The notes under the pieces: generated by a model
The model's database searches: none
What the model saw: the letters and a program-made list of their open reading frames with translations, nothing else
Told to the model about the DNA's origin: nothing
Origin: Ramlibacter sp.
Lineage (GTDB): Bacteria; Pseudomonadota; Gammaproteobacteria; Burkholderiales; Burkholderiaceae_C
Direction of reading: 5' to 3'
NCBI GenBank assembly: GCA_021156245.1
Contig: JAJNBO010000158.1
Span: 1-6,381 of the forward strand
DNA: 6,381 nt
Position numbers and translations under genes: made by a program
In this document: one piece after another, positions 5,350 to 6,381 of the stretch
Numbering within the stretch: position 1 is the first letter of the stretch
Layout: every line of letters begins with the position of its first letter

Positions 5350-6381
5350 CTACTGGGTGAGCTGCACCCGGTAGGTGACCACCAGCGCCCCGCCGGCAGC
5401 CAGCGAGCCGGTGAAAGTCCAGCGCAGGGCGCCGGTGCCTCCCGCGACGGGCTGCGTGCTGATCGCGCAGGCGCTGATTCCGGCCGGCAGCGGCGTCGGA
5501 CAAGCGGCCGAGACATAGGTGGTGAACGCCGGGGTGGCGTCGTTGATCATCAGCGTGGACACCGCGCTGCCGCCGTTGTTCTGCGCCGTCAGCGAGTACT
5601 GCAGCACTTCGCCGGGGGTGGCGTTGACCGTGGTGGCCTCGGCGCTGCCCCGGGTGACATTGCTCACCATCTTGCGCAGCGACAGCGCCGACGCCTGCCC
5701 GACGGTGGTGACGTCCGTGACCAGCAGCGTTTCCGACAGCGCCGGATTCGCGTTGGTGTACGTGAAGGTCGCCGTCACGTTGGCGGTGTTCTGCGCGCCA
5801 TAGGCGATGCCCGCAGGCACGAACTGCTTGACGACGACGCAGACGCGCTGCCCGGCCGTCACGCTGATCGCCGTCGCTACCAGAGGCTCGGCGGCGTCGA
5901 GGTTGCCGCTGCAGTTGGCGTCGGCATAGAGCACCGTGTTCCACGCCGGGCTGGCCGGGTTGGATGCGCCGGACAGGGCGAAACCGACCTGGCCGCCGCT
6001 GCCGGCCTGGAAGGTGTGGGCGTAGAAGACCACCGTGCCGGGCTGCGCCGTCTGCGCCCCGTCGGGGCCGAAGGTGGACGGCTGCGCGAGCCCGAAACCG
6101 ACGCCGGAATAGGACTGGCCGGCGGCCGGCGTGAATGACAGGTTCGGCCTCGCGTAGCTGCCGCTGGTGGTTCCCGCGCTGCCGGAGGTCGGGAGTGCGC
6201 CCGATGGCGGCGTGGGTGACACCGACACGGTGCCGGTGACCGTCGCCGGGAGCCACAAGGTGAAACCGCCGTCGCCGCCGGTCACCGCGGTTTCGACCAC
6301 CGTCGCGCCGGACCGCGCCGTCACGGTGAGGTTGGCCAGCCCGGCTTCGGTGCCGTCCTTGAGCCCGTTGTTCGGAACGCC
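5350..6381 (-). CDS. DUF11-type repeat protein, C-terminal part (5' truncated by window)
   Basis: The last 343 codons and a TAG stop are visible; the reading frame is open through the right edge, so the real start lies outside. Residues 1-55 of the visible part resemble a Cna-B/SdrD-like beta-sandwich (NNGLKDGTEAGLANLTV, then TGGDGGFTLWLP). A Ser/Gly/Pro-rich linker follows (about 56-100). A middle segment (about 100-226) opens with PDGAQTAQPGTVVFYAHTF and holds a canonical EF-hand-like loop, DANCSGNLDAAE (154-165). The last part (about 232-343) looks like a DUF11 repeat, with PGEVLQYSLTAQNNGGSA and a final VTYRVQLTQ. The chain is rich in Thr, Ser, Ala and Gly, has few Lys, and has four Cys (157, 181, 294, 305) in two local pairs, as in exported proteins. 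No C-terminal membrane helix, LPXTG or autotransporter barrel is seen. A surface or secreted structural role is inferred; its partner is unknown. Confidence 0.85.
   Translation of the reverse strand, partial: GVPNNGLKDGTEAGLANLTVTARSGATVVETAVTGGDGGFTLWLPATVTGTVSVSPTPPSGALPTSGSAGTTSGSYARPNLSFTPAAGQSYSGVGFGLAQPSTFGPDGAQTAQPGTVVFYAHTFQAGSGGQVGFALSGASNPASPAWNTVLYADANCSGNLDAAEPLVATAISVTAGQRVCVVVKQFVPAGIAYGAQNTANVTATFTYTNANPALSETLLVTDVTTVGQASALSLRKMVSNVTRGSAEATTVNATPGEVLQYSLTAQNNGGSAVSTLMINDATPAFTTYVSAACPTPLPAGISACAISTQPVAGGTGALRWTFTGSLAAGGALVVTYRVQLTQ

Noticed and set aside
5198..6256. Second minus-strand frame over the DUF11-type gene and the argH end
   Set aside because: It is rich in Arg, His and Gln, lacks domain pattern, and runs antisense into argH; the frame ending at 5350 has the repeat-domain features instead.
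1..6381. CRISPR array, tRNA, rRNA, insertion sequence or integration site
   Set aside because: I saw no regularly spaced repeats, no cloverleaf-like or rRNA sequence, no transposase or integrase, and no flanking direct repeats.

Overview
The window is strongly GC-rich, and its genes use GC-ending codons almost throughout. Protein sequence and gene order point to a betaproteobacterium of the order Burkholderiales, most like Comamonadaceae (Ramlibacter/Variovorax type). This placement rests on recalled resemblance (ArgH N-terminus, AlgZ/AlgR divergent from argH, a DUF3297 protein), not on a search.

Layout: the left edge holds the last 38 codons of phosphoenolpyruvate carboxylase (ppc, + strand). 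An intergenic stretch of about 195 bases follows, with a perfect 9-bp hairpin and a second GC hairpin. Next is a 67-residue uncharacterised protein (+). Facing it is a compact four-gene minus-strand cluster, in transcription order: an AlgZ/LytS-type membrane histidine kinase, an AlgR/LytTR response regulator, an AI-2E family membrane protein and a DUF3297 protein. Gaps inside the cluster are 19, 27 and 23 bases, so co-transcription is likely. A 103-base divergent region separates algZ from argH (argininosuccinate lyase, +, complete). The right edge is a convergent, incomplete minus-strand gene for a repeat-type surface or exported protein with a Cna-B/SdrD-like segment, an EF-hand-like loop and a C-terminal DUF11-like domain.

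How the genes relate: ppc (anaplerotic oxaloacetate supply) and argH (last step of arginine synthesis) are housekeeping genes. The kinase and regulator form a two-component system. The divergent argH/algZ-algR arrangement matches that known in Pseudomonas, where hemC follows algR; here an AI-2E family gene takes that place. The partial DUF11-type gene looks functionally unrelated to its neighbours.

I found no mobile element, CRISPR array, tRNA or rRNA, and no clear new defence or biosynthetic system. The points most worth a second look are the kinase-regulator-transporter-DUF3297 cluster, the Asn-for-Asp change in the kinase ATP site, the small 67-residue protein, the hairpins after ppc, and the EF-hand-like loop in the DUF11-type protein.
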